In this document: in pieces, positions 15,870 to 15,896 of the stretch | Position numbering within the stretch: position 1 is the first letter of the stretch | Layout: each line of letters opens with the position of its first letter | NCBI GenBank assembly: GCA_003499715.1 | Contig: DNSH01000035.1 | Coordinates: forward strand, 1 to 15,896 | Reading direction: 5' to 3' | DNA length: 15,896 nt | DNA from: Candidatus Mesolinea sp. | GTDB taxonomy: Bacteria > Chloroflexota > Anaerolineae > Anaerolineales > Anaerolineaceae | Notes under the pieces: generated by a model | What the model was told of the DNA's origin: nothing | What the model saw: the letters and a program-made list of their open reading frames with translations, nothing else | Database searches by the model: none | Position numbers and translations under genes: made by a program

Positions 15870-15896
15870 AAACTTCGATTACAAACCTTTCAACGA

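Overview
The window looks like a stretch of a chromosome from a Chloroflexota bacterium, most likely class Anaerolineae. This placement is an inference from intermediate GC content, exported proteins with long Thr/Pro stalks, tRNAs without encoded CCA, and a short Cys/His domain that I associate with hypothetical proteins of that phylum. No sequence search was possible. There is no sign of prophage, insertion sequence or CRISPR.

Left third (1-5700). A PAP2-type phosphatase runs off the left edge and ends in a strong terminator hairpin shared with a convergent GH13 alpha-glucan hydrolase. Upstream of the hydrolase lies a clear selenocysteine tRNA (selC, anticodon UCA) at 2190-2283 with its own consensus promoter. 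It sits only 23 nt ahead of a lipoprotein of the ABC sugar-binding-protein type, which overlaps rnhA (RNase HI). Next comes a natural fusion of a SAM methyltransferase to a family-2 glycosyltransferase.

Middle (5700-10500). On the minus strand are a large polytopic membrane protein, possibly a GT-C-type glycosyltransferase, and a copper-efflux operon copZ-copA with a readable promoter and a Rho-independent terminator.

Right third (10650-15896). A tRNA-Gly(GCC)/tRNA-Cys(GCA) pair has a consensus promoter, a terminator, and an AT-rich hairpin between the two tRNAs. It is followed by a four-gene minus-strand cluster: a Wzc-like tyrosine autokinase/chain-length regulator, a membrane-anchored LysM protein, a low-molecular-weight tyrosine phosphatase, and a Thr-rich single-pass protein. 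The kinase and phosphatase form the classic pair controlling polysaccharide polymerisation and export.

The most interesting signal is in that last cluster. The LysM protein and the Thr-rich protein are otherwise unrelated, yet both start with the same 49-residue cytoplasmic Cys/His module (C-x21-C-H-R-x15-C-x7-C, no gaps, 22 identical positions), followed by one membrane span and a different extracellular part. This suggests an undescribed metal-binding or redox-sensing module tied to envelope-polysaccharide phosphorylation. The second notable point is the selenocysteine tRNA and its apparent co-transcription with a lipoprotein gene.
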